A stretch of DNA of 64,000 nucleotides from Paraburkholderia ginsengisoli NBRC 100965 (GCF_000739735.1 NZ_BBJF01000002.1:102247-166246), one strand, 5' to 3'. Shown: positions 53,485 through 63,375, counted from the stretch's first letter. Notes: generated by a model not told the origin, from the letters alone. Made by a program: numbers and translations.

Positions 53485-53666
53485 GGCTCGTCAGTCTCTT
53501 GTGCGCGGCGCGCGGTTGCGGGGCAGCGGTCAGCGGGACAATCCGGCGCACCGGACCTGTCGGCCCCGGAGCGTCAGCATGCTCATGCCGCATGGCGTGA
53601 ACATGGCGCGACGCACTCGGGGGCGTGCGGTGTTGCGTGCAAGTATCAAGTCGACGATCAGTCGAC

Positions 53667-54692
53667 TCAGCGTTGCGCGAGCAGCATGCCGCGCAAATCG
53701 CCGAAGACCTGTTCGGCGCTCAGTTGCTTCAGGCAGTTCAGATGCCCAAGCGGACACTCGCGCTGAAAACAGGGGCTGCATTCGAGATGGAGCCATTGTA
53801 CCTTCGCAAGCTCCGACAAGGGCGGCGTGTGGCGCGGATCGGTCGAACCGTACACGGCCACCAGCGGGCGGCGCAGCGCGGCGGCCACGTGCATCAGGCC
53901 GGAGTCGTTGGTGACGACGGCGTTGGCCCGCGAGATCAGCGCGCACGCCTCGCCCAACGCGGTCTGGCCGCACAGGTTGCGCACGTTCGGCGCCTTCTCG
54001 GCGATCGCCTGCGCTAGCGGCGCGTCTTTCGGCGAACCGAGCGCGACGATCTGCGTGTACGGGAACGACTGGCCGACCATCTGCGCGAGCGCCGCGAAAT
54101 GCTCGGGCGGCCAGCGCTTGGCGGGGCCGTATTCGGCGCCCGGGCAGAAGACCAGCAGCGGCACGCGCGTATCCAGATTGAAGCGCGCCGACACGCGCGA
54201 CGCCTCGTTCAGGTCCGTGTCGAGACGCGGCATCGGCAGGTCGTCGGGGAGCTTGGCGCCGGGTGCGTAGGCGAGGGCCGCGTACTGGCCGACCATCGGC
54301 GGGCGCTCGTCCTTGCGCGGATTCGCGTGCCGTACGTTCAGCAGCCCGTAGCGGCTTTCGCCGGTGTAGCCGATGCGCAGCGGAATACCCGCCATCCACG
54401 GAATCAGCGCCGATTTGAGCGAGTTCGGCAGCACATAGGCCGCGTCGTAGCCGACGTCGCGCAGATCGCTCGCCAGTTGCCAGCGGCGCAGCATCTGCAG
54501 CTTGCCGTGCGCGAGGTCGGTGGCGTAGACGTCGCGGATTTCCGGCATGCGTTCGAGCACGGGCGCGACCCACGAGGGCGCGACCGCGTCGATGACGATG
54601 CGCGGATGCAATTTCACGAGGCGCGCAAACAGCGGCTGCGCCATCAATGCGTCACCGATCCAGTTCGGTGCGATAACCAACGCGCGACGCAT
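53667..54692 (-). CDS. waaF: ADP-heptose:LPS heptosyltransferase II
   Basis: A GT9 enzyme that adds the second heptose to the LPS inner core on the cytoplasmic face of the inner membrane. The 341-residue length matches. MRRALVIAPNWIGDALMAQP is the WaaF N-terminus. Donor-binding FCPGAEYGPAKRWPPEHF and the conserved SRANAVVTNDSGLMHVAAAL and VAVYGSTDPRHTPP follow. The start at 54692 is canonical. The order ilvE, zinc-finger gene, waaF is conserved in Burkholderiaceae. Confidence 0.95.
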   Translation of the reverse strand: MRRALVIAPNWIGDALMAQPLFARLVKLHPRIVIDAVAPSWVAPVLERMPEIRDVYATDLAHGKLQMLRRWQLASDLRDVGYDAAYVLPNSLKSALIPWMAGIPLRIGYTGESRYGLLNVRHANPRKDERPPMVGQYAALAYAPGAKLPDDLPMPRLDTDLNEASRVSARFNLDTRVPLLVFCPGAEYGPAKRWPPEHFAALAQMVGQSFPYTQIVALGSPKDAPLAQAIAEKAPNVRNLCGQTALGEACALISRANAVVTNDSGLMHVAAALRRPLVAVYGSTDPRHTPPLSELAKVQWLHLECSPCFQRECPLGHLNCLKQLSAEQVFGDLRGMLLAQR

Positions 54693-55081
54693 CAGAATGA
54701 GTGTCCGGTGTCGAAACGAAACGCCGCGCGCGCGGTGCGCGTGGCGGTCGGATGGGTAAAAAGGGAGAAGCCGCAAACCGCGTGGCACGTTTCCGGTTCG
54801 ACCGGATGCGCGGCGGCGGCGGCCCTGCTATTGGCGCCGTGGCGGCGTGCCTGTCTGAGGGCGTGGTTGCGCGTGGGCGTGGTCTGTGTTTGCTGTGCCA
54901 TCCGGCCCGGCTCGCCTCGCGACCAGGCGGCCGGCGCGATCTTTAATCGCGCAACCGGTGAACCACCGCAACCCAACGGACAACGGAGCGGACCTGCCGT
55001 CCCGTCAACCCGCGCCTCTCGACTCGCGCACGACACATCGCAGCCAGCACCGCCGGCCAGGCAACGCTCAGTGCGCCGTGT
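54693..55081. other. 389-bp gap between the zinc-finger gene and waaF
   Basis: It is high in GC with no supported gene. A minus-strand frame covers most of it but shows no domain and low-complexity Arg/Ala/His composition. A waaF promoter is expected here, but no clear -35/-10 pair was found. Confidence 0.4.
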
Positions 55082-55276
55082 TCAATGACCCCTGACCACT
55101 TCGCCGTCGCGCAGCTTATAGCGCGTGCTGCAGTACGGGCACTTTGCTTCGCCGTGCGTGACGTCGATAAAGACACGCGGATGCGCGCTCCAGCGCGGCA
55201 TGGCGGGGTTCGGGCAGTACGCCGGCAGGTCTTTCGCCGACAGTTCGACCAGCGGCATTTCCTTGATTTCGCTCAT
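55082..55276 (-). CDS. Zinc-finger domain protein (zf-CHCC, NDUFS6-like)
   Basis: A 64-residue protein. Putative zinc ligands are C21 (AYCPNP), H32 (WSAHPRV), C46 and C49 (KCPYCSTRY), the CHCC order of the family that includes the mitochondrial complex I subunit NDUFS6. VELSAKDLPAYCPNP and HPRVFIDVTHGEAKCPYC are diagnostic. The start is MSEIKEMPL at 55276. It lies 78 bp after ilvE on the same strand. In bacteria its exact role is unclear; a link to respiratory complex I is inferred from the family. Confidence 0.9.
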   Translation of the reverse strand: MSEIKEMPLVELSAKDLPAYCPNPAMPRWSAHPRVFIDVTHGEAKCPYCSTRYKLRDGEVVRGH

Positions 55277-55354
55277 AGGACTTTCTCGTTGTATGCAGGG
55301 TGCGGACGTTGCGCCGGTCACGGCCATGCGGTTCGAAGGCCGGCGCAGCGCGCG

Positions 55355-56278
55355 TTAGATCTTGGTCAGCCAGTGCGCGTACTTGTCGCTCTTGCCGTTC
55401 ACGATGTCGAAGAAGCCCGATTGCAGCTTCTCGGTGATCGGGCCGCGTGCGCCCGAGCCGATCGTGCGGTTGTCGAGTTCGCGGATCGGTGTGACTTCGG
55501 CGGCCGTGCCGGTGAAGAACGCTTCGTCGCAGGTGTAGACCTCGTCGCGCGTGATGCGCTTTTCGATCACCTGAATGCCCGCGTCGCGCGCGAGCGTGAT
55601 GACGGTGTCGCGCGTGATGCCGTCGAGGCACGACGACAGGTCCGGCGTGTACAGCTTGCCGTTGTTCACGAGGAAGAAGTTCTCGCCCGAGCCTTCCGAC
55701 ACATAGCCGTCGACGTCGAGCAGCAGCGCTTCGTCGTAGCCGTCGGCGATCGCTTCCTGGTTGGCGAGGATCGAGTTCACGTACCAGCCCGACGCCTTCG
55801 CGCGGACCATCGACACGTTCACGTGATGACGCGTGAACGACGACGTCTTCACGCGGATGCCCTTGGCGATGCCGTCTTCGCCGAGGTAAGCGCCCCACGG
55901 CCACGCGGCGATCGCGACATGGATCGTGTTGCCCTTGGCCGACACGCCGAGCTTTTCCGAACCGACCCAGATGATCGGGCGCAGATAGCAGGACTCGAGC
56001 TTGTTCTCGCGGACCACTTCGCGCTGCGCGGCGGCGAGCGTCTCGTGGTCGAACGGCACGTCCATCTGGAAGATCTTGGCGGAGTTCAGCAGGCGCTTGG
56101 TGTGTTCCTGCAGGCGGAAAATCGCGGTGCCGCCGTCGGCCGTCTTGTAGGCGCGCACGCCTTCGAAAACGCCCATGCCGTAGTGGAGCGTGTGGGTGAG
56201 CACGTGGATTTTGGCGTCGCGCCAGTCGATGAGCTTGCCATCCATCCAGATCTTGCCGTCGCGGTCGGCCATTGACAT
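55355..56278 (-). CDS. ilvE: Branched-chain amino acid aminotransferase
   Basis: A PLP class IV aminotransferase interconverting Leu, Ile and Val with their 2-keto acids and glutamate. The 307-residue length is normal. The sequence opens MSMADRDGKIWMDGKL. HTLHYGMGVFEGVRAY, the PLP lysine K161 in VRAKASGWYVNS, EALLLDVDGYVSEGSGENFF and EVYTCDEAFFTGTAAEVTPI are all visible. GGAG lies upstream of the ATG at 56276-56278; an ATG two codons later is an alternative. It is divergent from azlCD, genes for branched-chain amino acid export, an apt pairing. Confidence 0.97.
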   Translation of the reverse strand: MSMADRDGKIWMDGKLIDWRDAKIHVLTHTLHYGMGVFEGVRAYKTADGGTAIFRLQEHTKRLLNSAKIFQMDVPFDHETLAAAQREVVRENKLESCYLRPIIWVGSEKLGVSAKGNTIHVAIAAWPWGAYLGEDGIAKGIRVKTSSFTRHHVNVSMVRAKASGWYVNSILANQEAIADGYDEALLLDVDGYVSEGSGENFFLVNNGKLYTPDLSSCLDGITRDTVITLARDAGIQVIEKRITRDEVYTCDEAFFTGTAAEVTPIRELDNRTIGSGARGPITEKLQSGFFDIVNGKSDKYAHWLTKI

Positions 56279-56393
56279 ACGATTCTCCAGCAGGTGCGTT
56301 GTGAGGTGTAGCGAAGAGCGTCGGGCATCGCCCAAGCGCGTTATTTTAGCGTCTTTTGCACACGGAACGGGCATTTGGGCGCATACCGGACGC

Positions 56394-56399
56394 TATAAT
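56394..56399 (+). promoter_or_regulatory. Consensus -10 box in the ilvE/azlC divergent region
   Basis: A perfect TATAAT 104 bp before the azlC ATG. No good -35 at 17 bp spacing was found on this strand, so activator-dependent or weak promoter use is possible. Confidence 0.35.
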
Positions 56400-56502
56400 C
56401 CGGCACTCGCATAATTCAAATCCGGATGCGCCAGCGGGTGCCTGACGACCTGGCGTCGACTTCTGTTCGCTGCGGCGCCCTTGCGCCGGCTCGTTTCGCC
56501 TC

Positions 56503-57249
56503 ATGCTCGCTCGCCTGTCCGACACCGATCGCCGTGCCTTCCGTGAGGGTGCGCGCGACTATTCGCCCACGCTGATGGCGATATTCTCGTGGGGGCTCGT
56601 CACCGGTATCGCGATGAGCAAATCCGTGCTCACGCTGCCGCAGGCGCTCACCATGTCGCTGCTGTGCTATGCCGGGTCGTCGCAACTGGCGGTGCTGCCG
56701 CTGCTCGCCGCGAAGCTGCCCATCTGGACCGTGCTGCTCACGGCCGCGATGGTCAACACGCGTTTCGTGATCTTCAGCGTCGGGCTGGCGCCGCATTTCT
56801 CCTATCTGTCGATGTGGCGGCGCATCGTGCTCGGCTACTTCAACGGCGACGTGATCTATCTGCTGTTCCAGAAAAAGAGCTTCCCGACCGGCTACGTGCC
56901 GGGCAAGGAGGCGTACTACTGGGGCATGGCGCTCTCGAGTTGGCTGTCCTGGCAGGTGTCGTCGATCGTCGGCATTTTGCTCGCGAGCCTGATTCCCGAT
57001 AACTGGGGACTCGCGCTGGCGGGCACGCTCGCGCTGCTGCCCATCATGGTGTCGGCGATCGCGACGCGCTCCACGCTGGTGGCGGTCAGCATCGCCGGGG
57101 TCGTGTCGCTGCTCGCGTTCGACCTGCCGTACCGGCTCGCGCTGCCGCTCGCGGTGATCGCGGCGATCGTCGCGGGCAGCGCCGCCGACCTGATGGTCGA
57201 GCGCGCCGACCTGCGCCGCATCCGCAACAGCGCCGGAGATTCCCGATGA
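56503..57249 (+). CDS. azlC: AzlC-family branched-chain amino acid exporter subunit
   Basis: A 248-residue inner-membrane protein with about seven TM helices. Family segments are FREGARDYSPTLMAIFSWGLVTG, LCYAGSSQLAVLPLLAAK (the conserved AGSSQ), MVNTRFVIFSVGLAPHF and the C-terminal TM pair. AzlC with AzlD forms an export complex for Leu, Ile and Val (YgaZH type). It overlaps azlD by ATGA and is divergent from ilvE. Confidence 0.92.
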   Translation: MLARLSDTDRRAFREGARDYSPTLMAIFSWGLVTGIAMSKSVLTLPQALTMSLLCYAGSSQLAVLPLLAAKLPIWTVLLTAAMVNTRFVIFSVGLAPHFSYLSMWRRIVLGYFNGDVIYLLFQKKSFPTGYVPGKEAYYWGMALSSWLSWQVSSIVGILLASLIPDNWGLALAGTLALLPIMVSAIATRSTLVAVSIAGVVSLLAFDLPYRLALPLAVIAAIVAGSAADLMVERADLRRIRNSAGDSR

Positions 57250-57572
57250 CATCCACGCAGATCTGGCTGGCCATTTTCGGCATGACCTTCGTCACCGCGC
57301 TGACCCGCGCGATGTTCCTGATCGGCGGCGAGCGCACGGTTCTGCCCGCGCGCGTGCAGCGGATGCTGCGCTATGCGCCGGCCGCGGCGCTCGCCGCCGT
57401 GGTATTGCCCGATGTGCTGACGACGCCGGACGGCGTGCTGTCGTTCGCGCCGTCCAATCACGAGTTCTACGCGACGTTGTCCGGTCTCGCGTGGTTTTTG
57501 TGGCGGCGTACCATGCTGGGTACGATCGTCACCGGCATGGTCGTGTTCACGTTGCTGCGGCTCTTCATGTGA
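57246..57572 (+). CDS. azlD: AzlD-family branched-chain amino acid exporter subunit
   Basis: A 108-residue small membrane protein with three to four TM helices. IWLAIFGMTFVTALTRAMFL, VQRMLRYAPAAALAAVVLPDVL and FLWRRTMLGTIVTGMVVF match AzlD. The start overlaps the azlC stop (ATGA), indicating obligate coexpression. Confidence 0.9.
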   Translation: MTSTQIWLAIFGMTFVTALTRAMFLIGGERTVLPARVQRMLRYAPAAALAAVVLPDVLTTPDGVLSFAPSNHEFYATLSGLAWFLWRRTMLGTIVTGMVVFTLLRLFM

Positions 57573-57886
57573 TGGCCGTGTGAGGTCCATGTAGGGCCAT
57601 GTGTTTGAATCGGCAGGAAATCCTGCGCCGCTTCGCTCACCGCGCCAGCGCGGCGCAAACTTCAAATACGCGACATTCGCCCGCTTGCGGGTCAGAAGGC
57701 AGTGTGGATCAGTTAAAATGCCGGTTTCCGGGTTGAACGCGCCGTCGCCAGGCGCGTGAGCCGCGGCCCTGCCGTCGGCACCCGATTCCGTGGAGCCGCT
57801 GCTGTGCCGAAGCGCTGGAATTCGCCGCGCTCGAAGCCCGCGCGCCGTCCGCCACCGCCTTCTCATCAACTCGCACACAAACGCCC
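57573..57886. other. Intergenic region before pgk
   Basis: It must carry the pgk promoter. A TTAAAAT patch at about 57714-57720 resembles a -10 element. No gene is supported. Confidence 0.4.
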
Positions 57887-59080
57887 ATGAACAAGGTATT
57901 GCGTCTCTCCGATCTGATCGCCGAAGGCAAGCTATCCGGCAAACGCGTGTTCATCCGCGCCGATCTGAACGTGCCGCAGGACGATCAAGGCAACATCACC
58001 GAAGACACCCGGATCCGCGCCTCCGTGCCGGCGATCAAGGCGGCGCTCGATGCAGGCGCCGCGGTGATGGTCACGTCGCACCTGGGCCGCCCGACCGAGG
58101 GCGACTTCAAGCCGGAAGATTCGCTCGCGCCAGTCGCGAAGCGTCTGGCCGAACTGCTTGGCCGCGACGTGCCGCTGGTCGCGAACTGGGTCGAAAACGG
58201 CGTGAACGTCGCGCCGGGCTCGGTCGTACTGCTGGAAAACTGCCGCGTCAACAAGGGCGAAAAGAAGGATTCCGACGAACTCGCGCAGAAAATGGCGAAG
58301 CTCTGCGACGTCTACGTGAACGACGCATTCGGCACCGCGCACCGCGCCGAAGCGACCACGCACGGCATCGCGAAATATGCGCCGGTCGCGTGCGCCGGTC
58401 CGCTGCTGGCGGCTGAACTCGAAGCGCTCGGCCAGGCGCTGGGCGCGCCGAAGCGTCCGCTGGTGGCGATCGTCGCCGGCTCGAAGGTGTCGACCAAGCT
58501 GACCATTTTGAAGTCGCTGGCCGACAAGGTCGATCAGCTGATCGTCGGTGGCGGGATCGCGAATACGTTCATGCTGGCGGCCGGCCTGAAGATCGGCAAG
58601 TCGCTCGCCGAAGCCGATCTGGTGAACGAAGCGAAGGCCATCATCGACGCCGCCAAGGCTCGCGGCGCCTCGGTGCCGATCCCGACCGACGTGGTCACGG
58701 CCAAGGAGTTTTCGCCGACCGCCAAGGCCGAAGTCAAGGCCGTCGCGGACGTGCAGGACGACGACCTGATCCTCGACATCGGACCGGAAACTGCCAAGGC
58801 GCTCGCCGCGCAACTGGAAAAGGCCGGCACGATCGTGTGGAACGGCCCGGTCGGCGTGTTCGAATTCGACCAGTTCGGCAACGGCACGAAGACGCTGGCG
58901 GAAGCGATCGCCAAGTCGTCGGCGTTCTCGATCGCAGGCGGCGGCGACACGCTCGCGGCGATTGCCAAGTACGGCATCCATGACAAGGTCAGCTACATCT
59001 CGACGGGCGGCGGCGCCTTCCTCGAGTTCCTCGAAGGCAAGAAGCTGCCGGCCGTCGAAGTTTTGGAATCGCGGGCTTAA
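57887..59080 (+). CDS. pgk: Phosphoglycerate kinase
   Basis: The glycolytic enzyme that transfers phosphate from 1,3-bisphosphoglycerate to ADP. The 397-residue length is normal. Substrate-site residues occur in [26 protein letters not shown] and [12 protein letters not shown]. The nucleotide side has [43 protein letters not shown] and the C-terminal [22 protein letters not shown]. It is the first of the pgk-pyk-fba group. Confidence 0.98.
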   Translation: MNKVLRLSDLIAEGKLSGKRVFIRADLNVPQDDQGNITEDTRIRASVPAIKAALDAGAAVMVTSHLGRPTEGDFKPEDSLAPVAKRLAELLGRDVPLVANWVENGVNVAPGSVVLLENCRVNKGEKKDSDELAQKMAKLCDVYVNDAFGTAHRAEATTHGIAKYAPVACAGPLLAAELEALGQALGAPKRPLVAIVAGSKVSTKLTILKSLADKVDQLIVGGGIANTFMLAAGLKIGKSLAEADLVNEAKAIIDAAKARGASVPIPTDVVTAKEFSPTAKAEVKAVADVQDDDLILDIGPETAKALAAQLEKAGTIVWNGPVGVFEFDQFGNGTKTLAEAIAKSSAFSIAGGGDTLAAIAKYGIHDKVSYISTGGGAFLEFLEGKKLPAVEVLESRA

Positions 59081-59489
59081 CGTGGCGACGCGCTCCCCAA
59101 CGGCAAAGTCAGCAAAAACGCGCGGCGGCAAGTCCTCGCGCGACAGCGCGGCAGCGACGGCAGGGGAGCGCGCGGTGCGCTCCGCCGCCACCCCGGCGGT
59201 GGCCGCCGCGGCAGAAGAAGTATCCGGCTCGTCTCTCGCGCTCGCGGAGTTGACCACTGTCGGCGACACAGCGGCACTGTCCACTGGACAAGCCGCGCCG
59301 GCGGAACTCCCCGCTGAAGAGATCATCCCCCCGCCGGCACCTCCCGTGCTGGTATCGAACACCGCTTCATCCTATAAAGCGACGCTGGTTTCAACCGGCG
59401 CGCAGCCCCTGTCAGCATCTTTCGGTGCGCAGCCTCCGCATCCGACTCGCAGCGCTCTTTCCAGCGATCCTATCCAGACGAGGAGACTC
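59081..59489 (+). other. pgk-pyk gap, stop-free and in frame with pyk
   Basis: Read in the pyk frame, this 409-bp gap has no stop codon. From the GTG at 59082 it would encode 136 residues rich in Ala, Thr, Ser and Pro, beginning with a basic region (TAKSAKTRGGKSSRD), that run straight into pyruvate kinase. A strong AGGAGA ribosome site next to the pyk ATG argues for the short protein. The frame may be chance, a Pyk extension or part of the pyk 5' leader. Confidence 0.5.
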
Positions 59490-60926
59490 ATGCATCGCGC
59501 CACCAAGATTGTCGCTACCATCGGACCGGCTTCCAACACGCCGGAAATCCTGCTGCAAATGATTCAGGCAGGGTTGGATGTGGTGCGGCTCAATTTCTCG
59601 CACGGCACCGCCGACGACCACCGCCAGCGCGCCGAATTCGTGCGCGAGGCGGCTCGCCAGGCCGGCCGTGAAGTCGCCATCATGGCGGATCTGCAAGGCC
59701 CGAAGATCCGCGTCGGCAAATTTGAAAACGGCAAGATCTTGCTGGTCGCCGGCGAGCCGTTCATCCTCGACGCCGACTGCGAACTCGGCAACGAGCAGCG
59801 CGCCGGTCTCGACTACAAGGACCTGCCGCGCGACCTGAAAGCGGGCGACGTGCTGTTGCTCAACGACGGCCTGATCGTGCTGAACGTGCAACGCGTGATC
59901 GGCAACGAGATCCACACGGTCGTGAAGATCGGCGGCGAGCTGTCGAACAACAAGGGCATCAACCGCCAGGGCGGCGGTTTGTCCGCGCCCGCGCTCACTG
60001 CGAAAGACATGGAGGACATCCGCACGGCGATGTCGCTCGGCGTCGATTACGTCGCGGTGTCGTTCCCGAAGAACGCGACCGACATGGAAATGGCTCGCCA
60101 GCTGGCGAACATCGCCGGCGCGCCGTTCGGCATCAAGCCGAAGATGATCGCCAAGATCGAGCGCGCGGAAGCGATTCCGGCGCTGCAGGGCATTCTCGAC
60201 GCGTCGGACGGCATCATGGTCGCGCGCGGCGATCTGGCCGTGGAAGTGGGGAATGCCGCAGTCCCCGCGCTGCAAAAGCGGATGATTCGTATGGCGCGCG
60301 AATCGAACAAGTTCGTGATCACCGCGACCCAGATGATGGAGTCGATGATCTACGCACCGGTGCCGACCCGCGCCGAAGTGTCGGACGTCGCGAACGCGGT
60401 GCTCGACGGCACGGACGCGGTGATGCTGTCGGCGGAATCGGCGGCGGGCAAGTACCCGGTGCAAACCATCGAGACGATGGCGGCGATCTGTATCGAAGCC
60501 GAGAAGTCGGAGCAGTCGGAACTGGACAGGGATTTCCTCGACCGCACGTTCACGCGGATCGACCAGTCGATCGCGATGGGCGCGTTGTTCACGGCCTATC
60601 ACCTGGGCGCGAAGGCGATCGTCGCGTTGACCGAATCCGGCTCGACGGCACTGTGGATGTCGCGTCACTGGACCCATGTGCCGATCTTCGCACTGACGCC
60701 GCGAGTCGGCAGCGAACGGGCGATGGCTTTGTACCGCAACGTGACGTCGCTGCATCTGGACACCAACACCGATCGCGATACGGCGTTGCAGCAGGCGTTG
60801 GAAACCGTGGTCAGCAAGGGTTATGCGTCGCACGGCGATATGGTGGTGCTGACCGTGGGTGAGCCGATGGGGCAGGCCGGCGGTACCAATACGTTGAAGA
60901 TCGTGCGGGTTGGTGAGCCGTATTGA
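59490..60926 (+). CDS. pyk: Pyruvate kinase
   Basis: Converts phosphoenolpyruvate and ADP to pyruvate and ATP. The 478-residue length matches. It opens MHRATKIVATIGPASN. RLNFSHG, IMADLQGPKIRVG, FPKNATDMEMARQ, KIERAEAIPALQGILDASDG, the Mg/K site MVARGDLAVEVGN and MLSAESAAGKYPVQTIETM are present, with the C-terminal allosteric domain (ALTESGSTALWMSRHW, and SHGDMVVLTVGEP). AGGAGA at 59481-59486 sets the ATG at 59490. The upstream gap is open in the same frame (see the separate entry). A tandem hairpin repeat starts 3 nt after the stop. Confidence 0.97.
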   Translation: MHRATKIVATIGPASNTPEILLQMIQAGLDVVRLNFSHGTADDHRQRAEFVREAARQAGREVAIMADLQGPKIRVGKFENGKILLVAGEPFILDADCELGNEQRAGLDYKDLPRDLKAGDVLLLNDGLIVLNVQRVIGNEIHTVVKIGGELSNNKGINRQGGGLSAPALTAKDMEDIRTAMSLGVDYVAVSFPKNATDMEMARQLANIAGAPFGIKPKMIAKIERAEAIPALQGILDASDGIMVARGDLAVEVGNAAVPALQKRMIRMARESNKFVITATQMMESMIYAPVPTRAEVSDVANAVLDGTDAVMLSAESAAGKYPVQTIETMAAICIEAEKSEQSELDRDFLDRTFTRIDQSIAMGALFTAYHLGAKAIVALTESGSTALWMSRHWTHVPIFALTPRVGSERAMALYRNVTSLHLDTNTDRDTALQQALETVVSKGYASHGDMVVLTVGEPMGQAGGTNTLKIVRVGEPY

Positions 60927-61239
60927 GCGACTCGCTGTGCGTGGGACGGAAGTAAAGCGCTAAACCGCTAACTCCCGTCGACTCGCGGTGCGTGGGACGG
61001 AAGTAAAGCGCTAAAGCGCTAACTTCCGTCGACAGGAGACTGCTTGATCGGCGCAGGCTGGATTGAGCGAAGCAGGCCGATATGCCCCGCGAGAGGCGGC
61101 GCACCGTCGGCAGGCGCGTCCGGAGCGGAATCCCCGGCGCCTTGCAGACCCTGTGCACGGGTATGCGGCTTGCTTCGCGATAAAATCGCCCAAAAGATGC
61201 CGACGGCACAAGAATTCGTTTCAATCTAAGGAGTTAAGC
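60927..61239. other. pyk-fba intergenic region
   Basis: It holds the two-unit hairpin repeat (60929-61030) and then the fba leader. A TAAAAT at 61181-61186 resembles a -10 box. No gene is supported. Confidence 0.5.
60929..61030. repeat. 51-bp tandem repeat, two hairpin units after pyk
   Basis: Units 60929-60979 and 60980-61030 differ at three positions. Each folds into a 9-position stem around a 17-nt loop. In unit 2 the stem GACGGAAGT (60996-61004) pairs perfectly with ACTTCCGTC (61022-61030). In unit 1 it has one mismatch. The loop core is GCGCTAAAGCG or its variant GCGCTAAACCG. Confidence 0.88.
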
Positions 61240-62304
61240 ATGCCTCTCGTATCAATGCGTCAACTGCTGGACCATGCCGCCGAAAACGGTTATGGCCTCC
61301 CGGCATTCAACGTGAACAATCTGGAGCAGGTGCAGGCCATCATGGCCGCGGCCGACAAGGTCAACGCCCCGGTCATCATGCAGGCTTCCGCCGGCGCGCG
61401 TAAGTACGCGGGCGAAGCGTTCCTGCGCCACCTGATCGAAGCGGCGGTGGAGTCGTATCCGCATATTCCGGTCGTGATGCACCAAGACCACGGACAGTCG
61501 CCGGCGGTCTGCATGGCGGCGATCCGCAGCGGTTTCACCAGCGTGATGATGGACGGCTCGCTCGAGGCCGACGGCAAGACCGTCGCGTCGTACGAGTACA
61601 ACGTCGACGTATCGCGCAAGGTCGTGGAAGCGGCTCACTCGATCGGCATCACGGTTGAAGCGGAACTGGGCGTGCTCGGTTCGCTGGAAACCATGAAGGG
61701 CGACAAGGAAGACGGCCACGGCGCGGAAGGCACGATGACCCGCGAGCAACTGCTGACCGATCCCGAGCAGGCCGCCGACTTCGTCAAGCTGACGCAGTGC
61801 GATGCGCTGGCGATCGCGATCGGCACGTCGCACGGCGCGTACAAGTTCAGCAAGAAGCCCACGGGCGACATTCTGTCGATCCAGCGCATCAAGGAAATCC
61901 ATCAGCGCATTCCGAACACGCACCTGGTGATGCACGGTTCGTCGTCGGTACCGCAGGAACTGCTCGCGGAAATCCGCGAATTCGGCGGGGACATGAAGGA
62001 AACCTACGGCGTGCCGGTCGAGGAAATCCAGGAAGGCATCAAGAACGGCGTGCGCAAGGTCAACATCGACACCGACCTGCGCCTGGCGATCACCGGTGCA
62101 ATCCGCCGCTACATGGCGACCAATCCGGGCAAGTTCGATCCGCGCGATTACCTGAAGCCGGCGCGCGAAGCGGCGATGAAGATCTGTATCGAGCGTTACA
62201 CGCAATTCGGCTGCGAAGGTCAGGCCGGCAAGATCAAGCCGCTTTCGCTTGATAAAATCGCGGAGAAGTACAAGTCGGGCGAGCTTGCGCAAGTCGTCCG
62301 TTAA
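61240..62304 (+). CDS. fba: Fructose-bisphosphate aldolase, class II
   Basis: A zinc-dependent aldolase cleaving fructose 1,6-bisphosphate to glyceraldehyde 3-phosphate and dihydroxyacetone phosphate. The 354-residue length fits the Calvin-type class II subgroup. Visible motifs are [23 protein letters not shown] with catalytic D83 and Zn ligand H84, [12 protein letters not shown] with a Zn glutamate, [24 protein letters not shown], and [20 protein letters not shown] for phosphate binding. AAGGAG at 61228-61233 fixes the ATG at 61240. It is followed by terminator-type hairpins. Confidence 0.98.
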   Translation: MPLVSMRQLLDHAAENGYGLPAFNVNNLEQVQAIMAAADKVNAPVIMQASAGARKYAGEAFLRHLIEAAVESYPHIPVVMHQDHGQSPAVCMAAIRSGFTSVMMDGSLEADGKTVASYEYNVDVSRKVVEAAHSIGITVEAELGVLGSLETMKGDKEDGHGAEGTMTREQLLTDPEQAADFVKLTQCDALAIAIGTSHGAYKFSKKPTGDILSIQRIKEIHQRIPNTHLVMHGSSSVPQELLAEIREFGGDMKETYGVPVEEIQEGIKNGVRKVNIDTDLRLAITGAIRRYMATNPGKFDPRDYLKPAREAAMKICIERYTQFGCEGQAGKIKPLSLDKIAEKYKSGELAQVVR

Positions 62305-62321
62305 GCTATAACAGGCTCTGC

Positions 62322-62341
62322 ACCTGGCCATCCGGCCAGGT
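62322..62341 (+). terminator. Hairpin after fba
   Basis: ACCTGGCC and GGCCAGGT form an 8-bp stem with a 4-nt loop, followed by TGTCGTT. A weak terminator by itself; a stronger one follows. Confidence 0.45.
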
Positions 62342-62352
62342 TGTCGTTAGAT

Positions 62353-62392
62353 CGCCGTTCCCGCATCATCTGGGGAACGGCGTTTCCCTTTT
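62353..62392 (+). terminator. Intrinsic terminator between fba and purC
   Basis: CGCCGTTCCC (62353-62362) pairs with GGGAACGGCG (62373-62382), followed by TTTCCCTTTT. Confidence 0.75.
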
Positions 62393-62435
62393 GTTCCGGT
62401 CACACTTTTTGCCTCATTTTTAGCGAACCACGACG

Positions 62436-63326
62436 ATGTCTACCCTCTACGAATCCACGCTCCGCTCGCTGCCGCTGCTCGGCCGCGGTAAAGTCCGCGA
62501 CAACTATGCAGTGGGCAACGACCAGTTGCTGATCGTCACGACCGACCGTCTGTCGGCGTTCGACGTCATCATGGGCGAGCCGATTCCGAACAAGGGCCGC
62601 GTGCTCAACGAGATGGCGAACTTCTGGTTCGAGAAACTGAAGCACGTGGTGCCGAACCACCTGACGGGCGTCGCGCCGGAGTCCGTGGTCGCGGCGGACG
62701 AAGTCGAGCAGGTCAAGGGTCGCGCGGTGGTCGTCAAGCGCCTCGAACCGATCCTCGTCGAGGCGGTGGTGCGCGGCTATCTGGCCGGCAGCGGCTGGAA
62801 AGATTACCAGGCCACCGGCTCGGTGTGCGGCGTCGAACTGCCGCCGGGTCTGCAGAACGCGCAGAAGCTGCCCGAGCCGATCTTCACGCCGGCCGCGAAG
62901 GCCGAGATGGGTCATCACGACGAAAACATCACGTACGACGAGATGGAACGCCGCATCGGCACCGAACTGTCGGCCACGATCCGCGACATCTCGATCAAGC
63001 TGTACAAGGAAGCCGCTGATTACGCCGCCACGCGCGGCATCATCATCGCGGATACGAAGTTCGAATTCGGTCTGGACAACCACGGCAAGCTGTACCTGAT
63101 GGACGAGGCGCTCACCGCCGATTCGTCGCGCTTCTGGCCGGCGGATCAGTACCAGGTCGGCACCAACCCGCCGTCGTTCGACAAGCAGTTCGTGCGCGAC
63201 TGGCTCGAAACCCAGCCGTGGAAGAAAGAACCGCCGGCGCCGAAGCTGCCCGACGACGTGGTCACGAAGACGGGCGAGAAGTATCAGGAAGCGCTCGAAC
63301 GCCTGACCGGCCACAAGCTCGCCTGA
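62436..63326 (+). CDS. purC: Phosphoribosylaminoimidazole-succinocarboxamide synthase
   Basis: Joins CAIR and aspartate with ATP to form SAICAR in purine synthesis. The 296-residue length is the long subtype, as in many proteobacteria and yeast (E. coli has 237). [27 protein letters not shown] is the nucleotide-binding start. [55 protein letters not shown] and [17 protein letters not shown] follow. It lies just upstream of purE and is probably cotranscribed with it. Confidence 0.97.
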   Translation: MSTLYESTLRSLPLLGRGKVRDNYAVGNDQLLIVTTDRLSAFDVIMGEPIPNKGRVLNEMANFWFEKLKHVVPNHLTGVAPESVVAADEVEQVKGRAVVVKRLEPILVEAVVRGYLAGSGWKDYQATGSVCGVELPPGLQNAQKLPEPIFTPAAKAEMGHHDENITYDEMERRIGTELSATIRDISIKLYKEAADYAATRGIIIADTKFEFGLDNHGKLYLMDEALTADSSRFWPADQYQVGTNPPSFDKQFVRDWLETQPWKKEPPAPKLPDDVVTKTGEKYQEALERLTGHKLA

Positions 63327-63375
63327 CCCGCGTGGGTCACCAGAAGCGCCGTTCGGGAAACAAGGAAGCCGTAAG

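Noticed and set aside
54692..55036. Minus-strand frame of about 114 codons between zinc-finger gene and waaF
   Set aside because: Low-complexity Arg/Ala/His composition and no start context; typical spurious frame of high-GC DNA.
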